DNA of 64,000 nucleotides from positions 1 through 64,000 of the forward strand of contig NZ_PGGO01000017.1 in NCBI RefSeq assembly GCF_003010955.1. Direction: 5' to 3'. Source of the DNA: Phyllobacterium brassicacearum. Its GTDB lineage: Bacteria > Pseudomonadota > Alphaproteobacteria > Rhizobiales > Rhizobiaceae. Of the stretch, positions 1 to 8,604 are shown in pieces; the first letter of the stretch is position 1; each line of letters opens with the position of its first letter. Both the position numbers and the translations under genes were made by a program. The notes below the pieces were generated by a model that was given only the letters and a program-made list of their open reading frames with translations, did no database searches and was not told the DNA's origin.

Positions 1-1
1 G

Positions 2-805
2 ACCGATTACGGCGCCATGCAAGGCAAGGACGCCGTCAGGGATATCCATGCCGACTGGTCGGACGATGAAATCATCTACGCGGGTCAGCACCAGGTCCGC
101 AAGGCGCCGCCGTCGGTGAACATGGTGCTGTCCATGCCGCTCGGCGTTGACCGGGACGCCTTCCGCAATGCGGTGCGCGATTTCGTCGACGCCGAACTGC
201 GTCCGCGTGTCGATGTCATGCTGGCGTTTCACGACGACACGGAACACCCGCACGCGCATGTGACCGTGCGTGGCCGCCAGCACGACGGCAAAACCTTCAA
301 TCCGGGACCGCCGGTGCTTGCGCACTTTCGTGAGGTCTTTGCCGGCGCCTTGCGCCATCGCGGCATCGAGGCGGAGGCAACGCCGCGTTGCGCGCGCGGG
401 CATACCATGAAGTCCGAGCGCTCGCATGCGCGCCATATGCGCGCGAAAGGGCTGATACCCCGCACCGAAAGAGCAGCCATCCAGGATGCTTTCCGGGATC
501 TGCAGCGCGCGAGGAACGGCGCCTCACATCCCGAAGACGAGGAGAAACTACGCCCATGGGTCAAGGCGGCGAGGGAGCGCCATGCGGGCGTCAAGGCGGT
601 CTATACCGCCGCCGCGCGTGAACTGGCTGCAAGCGCAAACCCGGCCGATCGAAAGCTTGCCCAACAGGTCGAGCAGTTCGTTCGATCGATGCCGGCGCCC
701 ATGTTCGCTCACGATCTCTACAAGCAGGCGCTTGAGCGGCAACTTGCACAAAGAGCAAAGCCGCCGCCAACGACCGTGAAGCAGCGGGATGGACCGGAGC
801 GGTGA
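2..805 (+). CDS. Relaxase/mobilisation nuclease, 3' part (5' end outside window)
   Basis: Relaxases nick and covalently hold one strand at the origin of transfer during conjugation. The frame is open to the left edge with no stop before the first ATG at 17, so the gene starts outside the window. The three-histidine metal motif of the VirD2/MobP class is visible (FHDDTEHPHAHVTV, about residues 75-88 from the ATG at 17). The C-terminal half is Arg/Lys/Glu-rich and helical. The catalytic tyrosine expected near the N-terminus is not in view. It marks the left edge as part of a plasmid or an integrative/mobilisable element. That it is a relaxase is well supported; the exact family is inference. 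Confidence 0.75.
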   Translation, partial: TDYGAMQGKDAVRDIHADWSDDEIIYAGQHQVRKAPPSVNMVLSMPLGVDRDAFRNAVRDFVDAELRPRVDVMLAFHDDTEHPHAHVTVRGRQHDGKTFNPGPPVLAHFREVFAGALRHRGIEAEATPRCARGHTMKSERSHARHMRAKGLIPRTERAAIQDAFRDLQRARNGASHPEDEEKLRPWVKAARERHAGVKAVYTAAARELAASANPADRKLAQQVEQFVRSMPAPMFAHDLYKQALERQLAQRAKPPPTTVKQRDGPER

Positions 806-1435
806 ACGAACGTGGCTATGCAGCGTGGAAAATATAACACAACAATGCTTCAACGGTCTGCAGAGCAGCATTTAGTTTGGCCTGCTTAGCTTCCTTATTG
901 GAGCCCTCTCGCTGCGGTTTTGGTCCTTGCATGTGTAGCGTCAGCTGGGTTCTCTCAGTTCGTGATGGTGTTATTTTCTGTGTGTTCTGCCCTGGTCGCT
1001 TGCCACCGCGGATGCACCTGCTGAAGGCGTTCCATTGCGCGGTTGTCGGACAAAAGACTGCAGGAGCCTCTTTGAGGGAAGGCGCCAGGATTTGTTTTTA
1101 TCCATGCTGCTTCGTGAAGATAGTCGGGGCGAGAATTTAGTTTGGACGACTGTGCACTTTAAATTGGACGCACTAGCAATAGCCTGAACCAACTTGCGAT
1201 GCGGGCTGGCATGCCGCTGGCTAAGCTAATAGTAGATCTAGCCCGTCGGCGCCATGGCCCTGCCGGGACGATTACGTCGGCGACCTCGTACATTGGGAGG
1301 CCGGGGAGGCACCGGCCATGACCGTGCAGAAAGATGTTCATGATCTGGACGGGCAGTACTCTGCGCTGTTGCAATGAGTCCGTTTGCTAAAAACCGGGCC
1401 AATCATCCGATCCGAAGCGGAGTTGAACCCGGGCC
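806..1435. other. Gene-poor spacer with possible degenerate coding remnant
   Basis: I see no convincing gene here; the short open frames on both strands have no family features or ribosome binding sites. One frame on the + strand, about 1273-1377, reads YVGDLVHWEAGEAPAMTVQK before a stop at 1375. This resembles the GD-V...G...MTV core of the short DUF2158/YodC family but has no start codon, so it may be a decayed gene. The stretch separates the relaxase from the copper genes and looks like scar DNA of a mobile region. No terminal inverted repeats or transposase motifs were found. Confidence 0.35.
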
Positions 1436-1466
1436 TTGACCTTACCACGATGGGAAGCCCTATCTT
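1436..1466 (+). promoter_or_regulatory. CueR-type (MerR family) promoter of copA with 19-bp spacer
   Basis: A -35 hexamer TTGACC (1436-1441) and a -10 hexamer TATCTT (1461-1466) are separated by 19 bp, the overlong spacing typical of MerR-family activated promoters. Between them lies the dyad ACCTTACC-acgat-GGGAAG, close to the known CueR operator half-site ACCTTCC. CueR is expected to untwist this spacer when it binds Cu(I). The regulator gene lies directly downstream of copA, so a feedback loop is inferred. Confidence 0.85.
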
Positions 1467-1495
1467 GAGGGCAACAGCATGAAAGAGGTCTTCCC

Positions 1496-4015
1496 ATGAA
1501 CATGTCAGGCGTACCCGTTCGAGCCAACCACCAGATTGAAATTGAAGGCATGACGTGCGCTTCGTGCGTGGCCCGCGTGGAAAAAGCCATCGCCAGGGTT
1601 CCCGGCGTCGCCATGGCCTCGGTCAATCTTGCGACGGAGCGGGCCGACGTTGCTTTTTCGGGTGCACCGGACGTCCCGGCCGTTATCGATGCTATCCGAA
1701 AAGCCGGCTACGACGTCGGTGAAAAGATCATCGAACTCGACATCGAGGGTATGACGTGTGCGTCTTGCGTTGGCCGGGTCGAAAAGGCACTCAAGGCTGT
1801 CCCTGGTGTCACCAGCGCCAGTGTCAATCTCGCAACGGAACGGGCAACCGTCCGGGTCGCGGACGGGAGCTCAAATGCGTCCCGCCTGGCAGAGGCCGTC
1901 AAGGCGGCCGGGTATACGGCAAGCGAGGTCAAGGCTGACAGGACGGAAGAGGGTGAGCCCGACCGGCGTGAAGCCGAATTGCGCAGCCTCAAGATCACCC
2001 TGGCCATTGCCGCCGTCCTGACGATACCCGTGTTCGTGCTGGAAATGGGCTCACATCTTATTCCGGCCATCCATATGTTCGTCATGGAAAAGATCGGCAT
2101 GCAGGAGAGCTGGTATCTGCAGTTCGCCCTCACCACACTGGTTCTCTTCGGCCCGGGTTTGCGGTTCTTCGAGAAAGGCATACCCGCTCTCGTGCGGCTT
2201 TCACCCGACATGAATTCGCTTGTCGTGCTTGGCACGACGGCCGCCTGGGGCTTCTCGGTCATCGCCACTTTCGCACCCCGACTGCTGCCGGGCGGCACGG
2301 CCAATGTTTATTATGAGGCAGCTGCGGTGATCGTGACGCTTATCCTGCTTGGCCGTTTTCTCGAGGCAAAGGCCAAGGGGCGCACGAGCGAAGCCATCAA
2401 ACGGCTTCTCGGACTTCAGGCGAAATCAGCACGCGTCCTGCGCAATGGAGAAACCATCGATGTTTCGCTGCAGCAGGTCGTGACTGGCGACGAGATCCTT
2501 GTCCGCCCCGGCGAGAAAGTGCCGGTTGACGGCGTCGTCACCGAGGGATCGTCCTATGTGGACGAGTCGATGATCACCGGCGAGCCCGTGCCGGTCGCGA
2601 AGATTGGCGGTTCGGAGGTCGTCGGCGGGACGGTCAACAAGAATGGTTCCTTCTCGTTCCGGGCCACCAAGGTCGGCAGCGATACGCTGATTGCCCAGAT
2701 CATTCGCATGGTCGAGGAGGCTCAGGCCGACAAATTGCCGGTTCAAGCCATGGTGGACAAGGTGACCAACTGGTTCGTGCCGGCGGTCATGCTCGCCGCT
2801 GCCGCGACGTTCATCGTGTGGTTGATCTTCGGTCCGGACCCTGCCTTGAGCTTCGCACTGGTGAATGCCGTCGCGGTCCTGATCATTGCCTGCCCTTGCG
2901 CTATGGGCCTTGCGACCCCGACTTCGATCATGGTGGGGACAGGTCGTGCAGCCGAAATAGGCGTGCTCTTCAGGCGCGGTGACGCCTTGCAGACGCTGCG
3001 CGACGCCGAGGTGATCGCCGTCGACAAGACCGGCACGCTGACCTTGGGGAAGCCCACGCTGGCCCATTTCAGGCCGGCGGAAGGTTTCAGCCGCAACGAA
3101 ACATTGAGTCTCGTGGCATCCCTCGAAGCCCGCTCGGAACACCCGATTGCCGAGGCGATTGTCGAAGCGGCAAAGCGGGAGAACTTGCCGCTTGCTCCGG
3201 GCGAGAATTTTGAAGCGGAGCCCGGTTTTGGTGTTGCCGGCATGGTTGCCGGCCGCAAGGTCGAAGTTGGTGCGGACCGGTTCATGATGAGGCTTGGCTA
3301 CAGCGTGGCCGGATTTGCCGATGACGCGGAGCGCCTGGGCCGGGAAGGGCAGTCACCGCTCTATGCTGCGATCGACGGCAGGCTGGCTGCTATCATTACG
3401 GTCGCCGATCCGATCAAGCCAACGACACCGGAGGCGATCGCCACCCTGCACGCTCTCGGCCTGAAGGTTGCTATGATCACAGGCGACAATCGCCGCACGG
3501 CGGAGGCTATCGCGCACCGGTTGGGTATTGACGAGGTGGTGGCCGAAGTGGTGCCGGACGGCAAGGTTGAGGCGATCAAGCGGCTATCATCAAACGGTCA
3601 GCGCGTCGCCTTTGTCGGTGACGGCATCAATGATGCTCCGGCGCTCGCCGTCGCCGATGTCGGTCTTGCTATCGGCACCGGTACAGACGTGGCGATCGAA
3701 AGCGCCGATGTCGTCCTGATGTCCGGAGACTTGCGCGGCGTCGCCAATGCCATTGCCCTGTCAAAGGCGACGATCCGCAATATCGGTCAGAACCTTTTCT
3801 GGGCCTTTGGGTACAATGCTGCCCTCATACCTGTCGCAGCCGGAGTGCTCTATCCGGTCAACGGAGTTCTGTTGTCACCCGTGCTGGCAGCGGGTGCCAT
3901 GGCCCTTTCAAGTGTGTTCGTTCTGACCAATGCCCTGCGTCTGAGGCGGTTCCGCCCGCCGCTTCAGGACCGGCAGGACAACGCCTTCGCCGGTATGCAG
4001 ATAGCCGCCGAATAG
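1496..4015 (+). CDS. copA: Cu(I)-translocating P1B-type ATPase CopA
   Basis: Exports cytoplasmic Cu(I) across the inner membrane using ATP. The 839-aa protein has two N-terminal heavy-metal-binding domains, each with GMTCASC (first at residues 18-24, second near 85). About eight membrane helices follow, with the CPC metal site in helix 6 (C466, P467, C468) and the phosphorylation motif DKTGT starting at D510. The SEHP motif, TGDN and the hinge GDGINDAP are also present. The helix 7/8 region ends with MALSS, as in Cu(I) rather than Zn/Cd pumps. An AAAGAGG Shine-Dalgarno site precedes the ATG. It is controlled by the CueR-type promoter upstream and followed by cueR. Confidence 0.96.
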   Translation: MNMSGVPVRANHQIEIEGMTCASCVARVEKAIARVPGVAMASVNLATERADVAFSGAPDVPAVIDAIRKAGYDVGEKIIELDIEGMTCASCVGRVEKALKAVPGVTSASVNLATERATVRVADGSSNASRLAEAVKAAGYTASEVKADRTEEGEPDRREAELRSLKITLAIAAVLTIPVFVLEMGSHLIPAIHMFVMEKIGMQESWYLQFALTTLVLFGPGLRFFEKGIPALVRLSPDMNSLVVLGTTAAWGFSVIATFAPRLLPGGTANVYYEAAAVIVTLILLGRFLEAKAKGRTSEAIKRLLGLQAKSARVLRNGETIDVSLQQVVTGDEILVRPGEKVPVDGVVTEGSSYVDESMITGEPVPVAKIGGSEVVGGTVNKNGSFSFRATKVGSDTLIAQIIRMVEEAQADKLPVQAMVDKVTNWFVPAVMLAAAATFIVWLIFGPDPALSFALVNAVAVLIIACPCAMGLATPTSIMVGTGRAAEIGVLFRRGDALQTLRDAEVIAVDKTGTLTLGKPTLAHFRPAEGFSRNETLSLVASLEARSEHPIAEAIVEAAKRENLPLAPGENFEAEPGFGVAGMVAGRKVEVGADRFMMRLGYSVAGFADDAERLGREGQSPLYAAIDGRLAAIITVADPIKPTTPEAIATLHALGLKVAMITGDNRRTAEAIAHRLGIDEVVAEVVPDGKVEAIKRLSSNGQRVAFVGDGINDAPALAVADVGLAIGTGTDVAIESADVVLMSGDLRGVANAIALSKATIRNIGQNLFWAFGYNAALIPVAAGVLYPVNGVLLSPVLAAGAMALSSVFVLTNALRLRRFRPPLQDRQDNAFAGMQIAAE

Positions 4016-4111
4016 GGGCCGCGATGTGCGTCACTCGGTTGGCGCAGGGATGCGACGAACCTATATGTGAGTGAAGTGCCAGACAGTCTCGATCCAACAG
4101 GAGATGCATTT

Positions 4112-4573
4112 ATGAACATCGGTGAAGCAGCTGCCGCATCGGGCGTTTCTGCAAAAATGATCCGTCACTACGAGTCGATTGGACTGATCAAATCAGCGGA
4201 TCGCACGGGTTCCGGGTATCGCGTCTATTCCGGCAACGATCTCGAGACACTGCGCTTCGTACGGCGCGGACGCGACCTGGGATTCTCGATCGAACAGATC
4301 CGCCAGCTTCTGGCGCTATGGCGGGATCGCAGCCGTGCTTCGTCGGACGTCAAGCGCATAGCACTCGAACACGTCGCAGAACTAGAGGCAAAAATGCGCC
4401 AGCTTCGGGAGATGGCCAATACGCTCCGTCACCTCGCGACCCATTGCCATGGCGATGACCGGCCGGATTGCCCGATCATCCAGGACCTGGCGCATCCGGA
4501 CGCGGAGGAATTCGCTCCAATGATTCCTGCCGCGAGACGGCCGGGCGCATTGAAAGGCTCGCTCGCCGGCTGA
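4112..4573 (+). CDS. cueR: Copper-responsive MerR-family regulator CueR
   Basis: MerR-type activator of copA; senses Cu(I) and remodels promoters with a 19-bp spacer. The 153-aa protein has an N-terminal winged helix (MNIGEAAAASGVSAKMIRHY), a long dimerisation helix, and the Cu(I)-binding loop CHGDDRPDC whose cysteines fall at residues 112 and 120, the same numbers as in E. coli CueR. The start at 4112 is preceded by AGGAG; an upstream in-frame start at 4067 would add 15 non-family residues and lacks a good Shine-Dalgarno site. It lies 96 bp after copA on the same strand and is probably cotranscribed or has its own weak promoter. Confidence 0.95.
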   Translation: MNIGEAAAASGVSAKMIRHYESIGLIKSADRTGSGYRVYSGNDLETLRFVRRGRDLGFSIEQIRQLLALWRDRSRASSDVKRIALEHVAELEAKMRQLREMANTLRHLATHCHGDDRPDCPIIQDLAHPDAEEFAPMIPAARRPGALKGSLAG

Positions 4574-4740
4574 CGATGCGGCACCTCAGCGGTGATGCCC
4601 AATAAAGATTCAGTATGCCGACTATTTAATCACTGACCGCATCTAAGACGTGTTCGTCAAACCCTTCGCTCACGCAGATTAACGAGAGTCTGGTCCGCGA
4701 ATATGGCGGGATTGGCCATTCACGCCGTCATTGTTGAAAT

Positions 4741-4756
4741 TGGCACAATACATGCT
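4741..4756 (+). promoter_or_regulatory. Sigma-54 promoter of glnII
   Basis: The sequence TGGCACAATACATGCT matches the -24/-12 consensus TGGCACG-N4-TTGC, with the invariant GG (4742-4743) and GC (4754-4755) 12 bp apart. It lies about 90 bp upstream of the glnII start. In rhizobia glnII is known to be transcribed from an NtrC-activated sigma-54 promoter under nitrogen limitation, which fits. NtrC binding sites were not identified by eye. Confidence 0.8.
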
Positions 4757-4843
4757 TGTGTCAAAATTGGCCGCCGCTGGCGAAACCAATTCTTGCCCTG
4801 GGGACCCCTGGTGCCTCGTACCAACAACGATGGAAGGTTTGAA

Positions 4844-5884
4844 ATGACAAAATACAAGCTCGAGTACATTTGGCTTGATGGGTATACGCCAGTGCCAAAT
4901 CTTCGTGGGAAAACCCAGATCAAAGAGTTCGACAGTTTTCCGACGCTTGAGCAACTACCACTTTGGGGATTTGACGGAAGCTCCACCATGCAAGCCGAGG
5001 GCAGAAGTTCGGATTGCGTCCTGAAGCCCGTCGCCGTTTATCCCGACAGTGAACGCAAGCATGGTGTCCTTGTGATGTGCGAAGTCATGATGCCGGATGG
5101 CAAGACGCCGCACCCGTCGAACACCCGCGCCACGATCCTTGATGATGAAGGAGCCTGGTTTGGCTTCGAGCAGGAGTACTTCTTCTACAAGAACGGGCGC
5201 CCGCTCGGCTTCCCCGATGCCGGCTACCCCGCTCCGCAGGGCCCATACTACACGGGCGTTGGCTACAGCAACGTGGGCGATGTTGCACGCAAGATCGTCG
5301 AGGAACATCTTGACATCTGCCTTGCCGCCGGACTGAACCATGAAGGCATCAACGCAGAAGTTGCAAAAGGTCAGTGGGAATTTCAGATTTTCGGCAAAGG
5401 CTCCAAGAAGGCGGCTGACGAAATCTGGCTGGCACGCTATCTGATGCAGCGACTGACCGAAAAATACGGCATCGATGTTGAATATCATTGCAAGCCGCTC
5501 GGGGACACCGACTGGAACGGGTCTGGCATGCACGCCAATTTCTCGACTGCATTCATGCGTGAAACCGGTGGCAAGGAGTATTTCGAGGCGCTCATGCATG
5601 CGTTTGAAGTGGCAAGGGCGGATCATATCGCTGTCTACGGGCCGGACAATCATATGCGTCTGACCGGCAAGCATGAAACGCAATCGATTCATGCATTCAG
5701 CTATGGCGTTGCCGACCGTGGCGCATCGATCCGTGTCCCGCATAGCTTTGTGAACAACGATTACAGAGGTTATCTCGAAGACCGTCGTCCGAACTCGCAA
5801 GGTGACCCTTACCAGATCGCGTCGCAGATTCTGAAGACCATCGCAACCGTCCCGACCGAGAGCCGGGTTTCGGAAGCTGCCTGA
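4844..5884 (+). CDS. glnII: Glutamine synthetase type II (eukaryote-like)
   Basis: Makes glutamine from glutamate, ammonia and ATP. At 346 aa it is the short GSII form found in rhizobia and a few other bacteria, not the roughly 470-aa GSI. Visible signatures are the N-terminal YKLEYIWLDGY, LPLWGFDGSST, the glutamate-binding WFGFEQEYFF, the GPYYTGVG segment and NGSGMHANFST. The start at 4844 has a TGGAAGG Shine-Dalgarno site 6 bp upstream; a longer reading to 4703 would include the sigma-54 promoter and is rejected. It is a single gene with its own promoter, followed by a strong terminator. Confidence 0.95.
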   Translation: MTKYKLEYIWLDGYTPVPNLRGKTQIKEFDSFPTLEQLPLWGFDGSSTMQAEGRSSDCVLKPVAVYPDSERKHGVLVMCEVMMPDGKTPHPSNTRATILDDEGAWFGFEQEYFFYKNGRPLGFPDAGYPAPQGPYYTGVGYSNVGDVARKIVEEHLDICLAAGLNHEGINAEVAKGQWEFQIFGKGSKKAADEIWLARYLMQRLTEKYGIDVEYHCKPLGDTDWNGSGMHANFSTAFMRETGGKEYFEALMHAFEVARADHIAVYGPDNHMRLTGKHETQSIHAFSYGVADRGASIRVPHSFVNNDYRGYLEDRRPNSQGDPYQIASQILKTIATVPTESRVSEAA

Positions 5885-6034
5885 TCCAAAAACGGTCACG
5901 GCGTGGCATCTGTCCCTGCCGTGACCGGCAACTGCTGGCGAGCTAGCCAGCAGCACTGCGTGAGCTCGCCAGCACATTCGAGTTGGAATGCTGGGAGGGC
6001 GCGTTTCCTAGTAGAGCGCCCCTCTAAAAAGAAA

Positions 6035-6053
6035 CGCCGGGCAGTGCCCGGCG
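6035..6053. terminator. Bidirectional intrinsic terminator after glnII
   Basis: A perfect 8-bp stem CGCCGGGC / GCCCGGCG with a 3-nt loop is flanked by CTAAAAAGAAA on the left and CTATTTTA on the right. It can serve as terminator for glnII and for the convergent lipoprotein gene ending at 6071. Confidence 0.8.
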
Positions 6054-6070
6054 CTATTTTAGCTGAAGGT

Positions 6071-6709
6071 TTATCCTGGAGGGCCGGTATATCCGACGCC
6101 GCCGTTCATTTCCCGAAGCTTGGTTATGTATTGCTGCGGGCGGAGCAAGGGATTGGGGACTTTGTATCCCATTGACTTCGCGATATCCCCCACGAAGGCA
6201 TTGCAATTGTAAAGCACTGCATGCCAGACGGGAGAGCTGGCTTTCAGCTTCCGTATATATGAGACGACCTTGTTATACTCAGTCTGGCTCAGCATAACGC
6301 GCCAGCTGGCTGACCGGTATCGATCTTCGAGATCGCCATCGGTCCACCCCGTTTCGGACGGTACCGGGATGTAGTGGCCCAACACATACGGTACAGCACT
6401 GGTGCTGGCGGGTGCCAGACCAGCGACTTCAGGATCGATCATCTGTCCGGCACTATTCACACGGCCAAAAACAACGTAGGTGTGGCCATAAGTGAGAGCA
6501 TAGCGCGAGCGGAATTCGATGAAATACCGCCCGGTTTCACGTTTGGATGTCTTGGCGGCGGCGTTGTTTTTTGACGTCGTCGCCGACGTTGTCTGAACTG
6601 CGGCCACGCTGTCACCGGCGCCCGGTCCCGACTCTGCGCTCGTCTGACAGCCTGCTGCCGAGAGCGCAAACAATATCACTATCAACAGGCGGACATTTAG
6701 AAATTTCAT
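6071..6709 (-). CDS. Lipoprotein with possible permuted papain-like (DUF4105/LRAT-like) fold
   Basis: A 212-aa exported lipoprotein of unknown function. The N-terminus is a signal sequence with lipobox LSAAGC (C21). A low-complexity Ser/Ala/Thr linker follows to about residue 60. The C-terminal domain has YGHTYVVFG (H76), then YNCNAFVGDIAKSMGY (C169). A histidine ahead of an N-C-N cysteine helix is the order seen in permuted papain-like enzymes such as DUF4105 and LRAT/NlpC relatives. A hydrolase or acyltransferase role is inference from this alone. It converges with glnII and is the first of three exported-protein genes on this strand. Confidence 0.6.
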   Translation of the reverse strand: MKFLNVRLLIVILFALSAAGCQTSAESGPGAGDSVAAVQTTSATTSKNNAAAKTSKRETGRYFIEFRSRYALTYGHTYVVFGRVNSAGQMIDPEVAGLAPASTSAVPYVLGHYIPVPSETGWTDGDLEDRYRSASWRVMLSQTEYNKVVSYIRKLKASSPVWHAVLYNCNAFVGDIAKSMGYKVPNPLLRPQQYITKLREMNGGVGYTGPPG

Positions 6710-6822
6710 CTACTTCCCGAACTCCGAAGAGCGCAGACCTGAAGTGAGCCATGCCCACGCTCGAAAAATTGAGGCTGCCACAAGCGTGTTGTAAGTCAGC
6801 CTAGTCCAGATCATATGTTGGT

Positions 6823-6850
6823 GGGGGAGGTATCAATCGATGCCTCCCCC
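6823..6850. terminator. Hairpin downstream of the small lipoprotein gene
   Basis: An 8-bp perfect stem GGGGGAGG / CCTCCCCC encloses a 12-nt segment that can extend the stem by ATC/GAT. It lies 15 bp past the stop codon of the gene ending at 6866. There is no strong T-run, so termination is likely but not certain. Confidence 0.5.
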
Positions 6851-6865
6851 GCCGATTCAAGTGTT

Positions 6866-7000
6866 TTACTTATAAACTGGCGCGGTCGCCGGTTCTTCTA
6901 CGGGTGGCGGAGCCTTCCCTTTCCCCTTCCCAATGGACTCACAGGCGCTTAGGCTGCCAACTGCTAACACGGCAACTAAGGCGATCAGTACTCTGCTCAT
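6866..7000 (-). CDS. Small (44-aa) lipoprotein
   Basis: A very short exported lipoprotein, function unknown. The sequence starts MSRVLIALVAVLAVGSLSAC, a signal peptide with lipobox SLSAC (C20). A basic KGKGKG segment and a Pro/Glu-rich tail follow (APPPVEEPATAPVYK). The start is fixed by a strong AGGAGAAAGGA site just upstream; a longer reading from 7174 is rejected. Small entericidin- or anti-termination-like lipoproteins of this size are common in Hyphomicrobiales, but I cannot assign it to a family. It sits between two other envelope genes on the same strand. Confidence 0.65.
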   Translation of the reverse strand: MSRVLIALVAVLAVGSLSACESIGKGKGKAPPPVEEPATAPVYK

Positions 7001-7199
7001 CTGAAAATCCTTTCTCCTCAACGGCGAGTAGGCTACGAGAGGAAGAGTACCATAAATAGTAGTGATGACTAGAGCCTGGTACCGGAAAGGCCGAGCTTGT
7101 GTCCGATTTGCCACAACCACGCATTGTGCCGGCAAAGACAGGGGTCGAATCGGTCGATAATCCGAAGCCGGCAAGCCTATTTACGGACCAACCAGCTCA

Positions 7200-7799
7200 T
7201 CAAATGATAACCACCGGGGTCCCCAAGGGCGTGCGCTCATAAAGATCGACAGCATCCTGATTCGTCAGGCGGATGCAGCCATTCGACACGGCTCGGCCTA
7301 TTGACCACGGCTCGTTGGTGCCGTGCACGCGGAACATAGTGTCCTGATTGCCTCGGTAGAGATACAAGGCGGCAGCTCCAAGCGGGTTATCGGGCCCGCC
7401 GGGGACTCCACCCGCATATTGCAGCAAGCGAGGTTTGCGCTTCATCATGCTTGCGGTGGGTGTCCACGAGGGCCACTCTTCCTTCCGCCCGATCGACGCT
7501 CTGCCTTTGAGCGAGAGCCCCTCTTCGCCGACACCGATACCATAGCGCGTTGCCATTCCGTCCGGCTCCACGGCGTAGAGGTAGCGTTCGTATGTATTGA
7601 CTACAATCGTCCCAGGCGGCTCGCTTGTACTATAGGCGACGCGCTGCTTCCGCAAGCGGGGGGCAATGCCCGCTGGTTCTCCGGTAAAGCCAGTTGTTAT
7701 TGGCTCGAAAGCCTGCCTTACGACAGGCGTGCACCCCGTAGCCGCCAGTCCCAGGCTCCCCAGCACGAGTGCCCGGCGGGTCATTTTTCCATTGTTCAT
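7200..7799 (-). CDS. L,D-transpeptidase (YkuD/ErfK family)
   Basis: A periplasmic enzyme that makes 3-3 peptidoglycan cross-links or attaches proteins to peptidoglycan. The 199-aa protein has a twin-arginine-like lipoprotein signal (TRRALVLG, lipobox ATGC with C23). The YkuD domain runs from about residue 63 to the end. The catalytic motif is HGTNEP (H159) followed by SNGCIRL (C175), and PGGPDNPLG and the closing VDLYERTPLGTPVVI are typical. The start may be the ATG at 7799 or the one at 7784, which has a better TGGAAAA site. The paralogous family in these bacteria is large, so no symbol is given. Confidence 0.9.
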   Translation of the reverse strand: MNNGKMTRRALVLGSLGLAATGCTPVVRQAFEPITTGFTGEPAGIAPRLRKQRVAYSTSEPPGTIVVNTYERYLYAVEPDGMATRYGIGVGEEGLSLKGRASIGRKEEWPSWTPTASMMKRKPRLLQYAGGVPGGPDNPLGAAALYLYRGNQDTMFRVHGTNEPWSIGRAVSNGCIRLTNQDAVDLYERTPLGTPVVII

Positions 7800-7960
7800 T
7801 CGGTTTGCTCAGACAATGTTAGATACGAATATCGTTAATGGTAGCATTCAAGTGGCCGACGGCCAAGTCTTGTAGATAGCGTGAATATCACGACAAACAC
7901 AACCTCTGAATGAGGTGTGTCATTCGGGTACCAGGGGCAGGTGCGTGTTTTAGCTCCGGT

Positions 7961-8470
7961 TTAGCCGGCTGAACCAGAACCGGCTGCACGGAAACGCTTC
8001 TCAAATTCACGGCGCAAGCTCCGTCTCACTTCGGCCGCGCGCAACCGCTGTTGAGCGACTTCTCTCGTTGCATGATAGGGCGGCACTTCGGTTGGCCGGC
8101 CGTCGTCATCCACCGCCACCATGGTGAAGTAGCAGGAATTCGTGTGTCGCCGCTCGCCGCTGCGGATATTCTCGGCCTCCACCCTTATGCCGACTTCCAT
8201 GGAAGTGCGACCCGCGTAATTGATCGATGCGCGAAAGGTCACCAGCTCTCCGACCATGATAGGTTGGCGGAATACGACCTGATCAACAGACAATGTGACG
8301 GCGTACTGCTTCGAGTAGCGCGAAGCGCAGGAGAAGGCCACGCGGTCCAGGAGATTGAGCAGAGCGCCGCCATGAACCTTGCCGCTGAAGTTTGCCATGT
8401 CGGGTGTCATTAGGACCACCATCTCAACTCGGCTTGTATCGGTGCCGTCGTCCATTTCTGTCTCCGTCAT
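7961..8470 (-). CDS. Acyl-CoA thioesterase (hotdog fold, YciA/BACH type)
   Basis: Hydrolyses acyl-CoA to free acid and CoA. The single hotdog domain contains MANFSGKVHGGALLNLLDRV, with the active-site Asp on the long helix, then VDQVVFRQPIMVGELV and a closing beta strand (SCYFTMVAVDDDGRP). A C-terminal basic coiled tail of about 40 residues follows. Two starts are plausible: 8470 (MTETEMDDG, 169 aa) and 8455, which has GGAGA at good spacing; the upstream frame to 8590 looks non-coding. It lies just downstream of the RND pump on the same strand but 134 bp away. Confidence 0.85.
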   Translation of the reverse strand: MTETEMDDGTDTSRVEMVVLMTPDMANFSGKVHGGALLNLLDRVAFSCASRYSKQYAVTLSVDQVVFRQPIMVGELVTFRASINYAGRTSMEVGIRVEAENIRSGERRHTNSCYFTMVAVDDDGRPTEVPPYHATREVAQQRLRAAEVRRSLRREFEKRFRAAGSGSAG

Positions 8471-8604
8471 ATCTGCCGGTCCATTATGTCTAATTCCACA
8501 AAAATAGCCGGAAAATGTTTTTGATAGGGCGATGCCGCCGTGTTTCTTACGATCAGCCATATCCTGCGCCCATGTTGGCTGACTAACCAAATCGGTAAAC
8601 CAGG

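Noticed and set aside
229-594. Long minus-strand frames opposite the relaxase
   Set aside because: Antisense shadows of the GC-rich gene; no ribosome site or family features.
806-1435. Search for IS ends or a transposase in the gene-poor scar
   Set aside because: No terminal inverted repeats, DDE motif or target duplication could be seen.
4955-5977. 340-aa minus-strand frame over glnII
   Set aside because: It is fully antisense to the clearly coding GSII gene and its residues show no family pattern.
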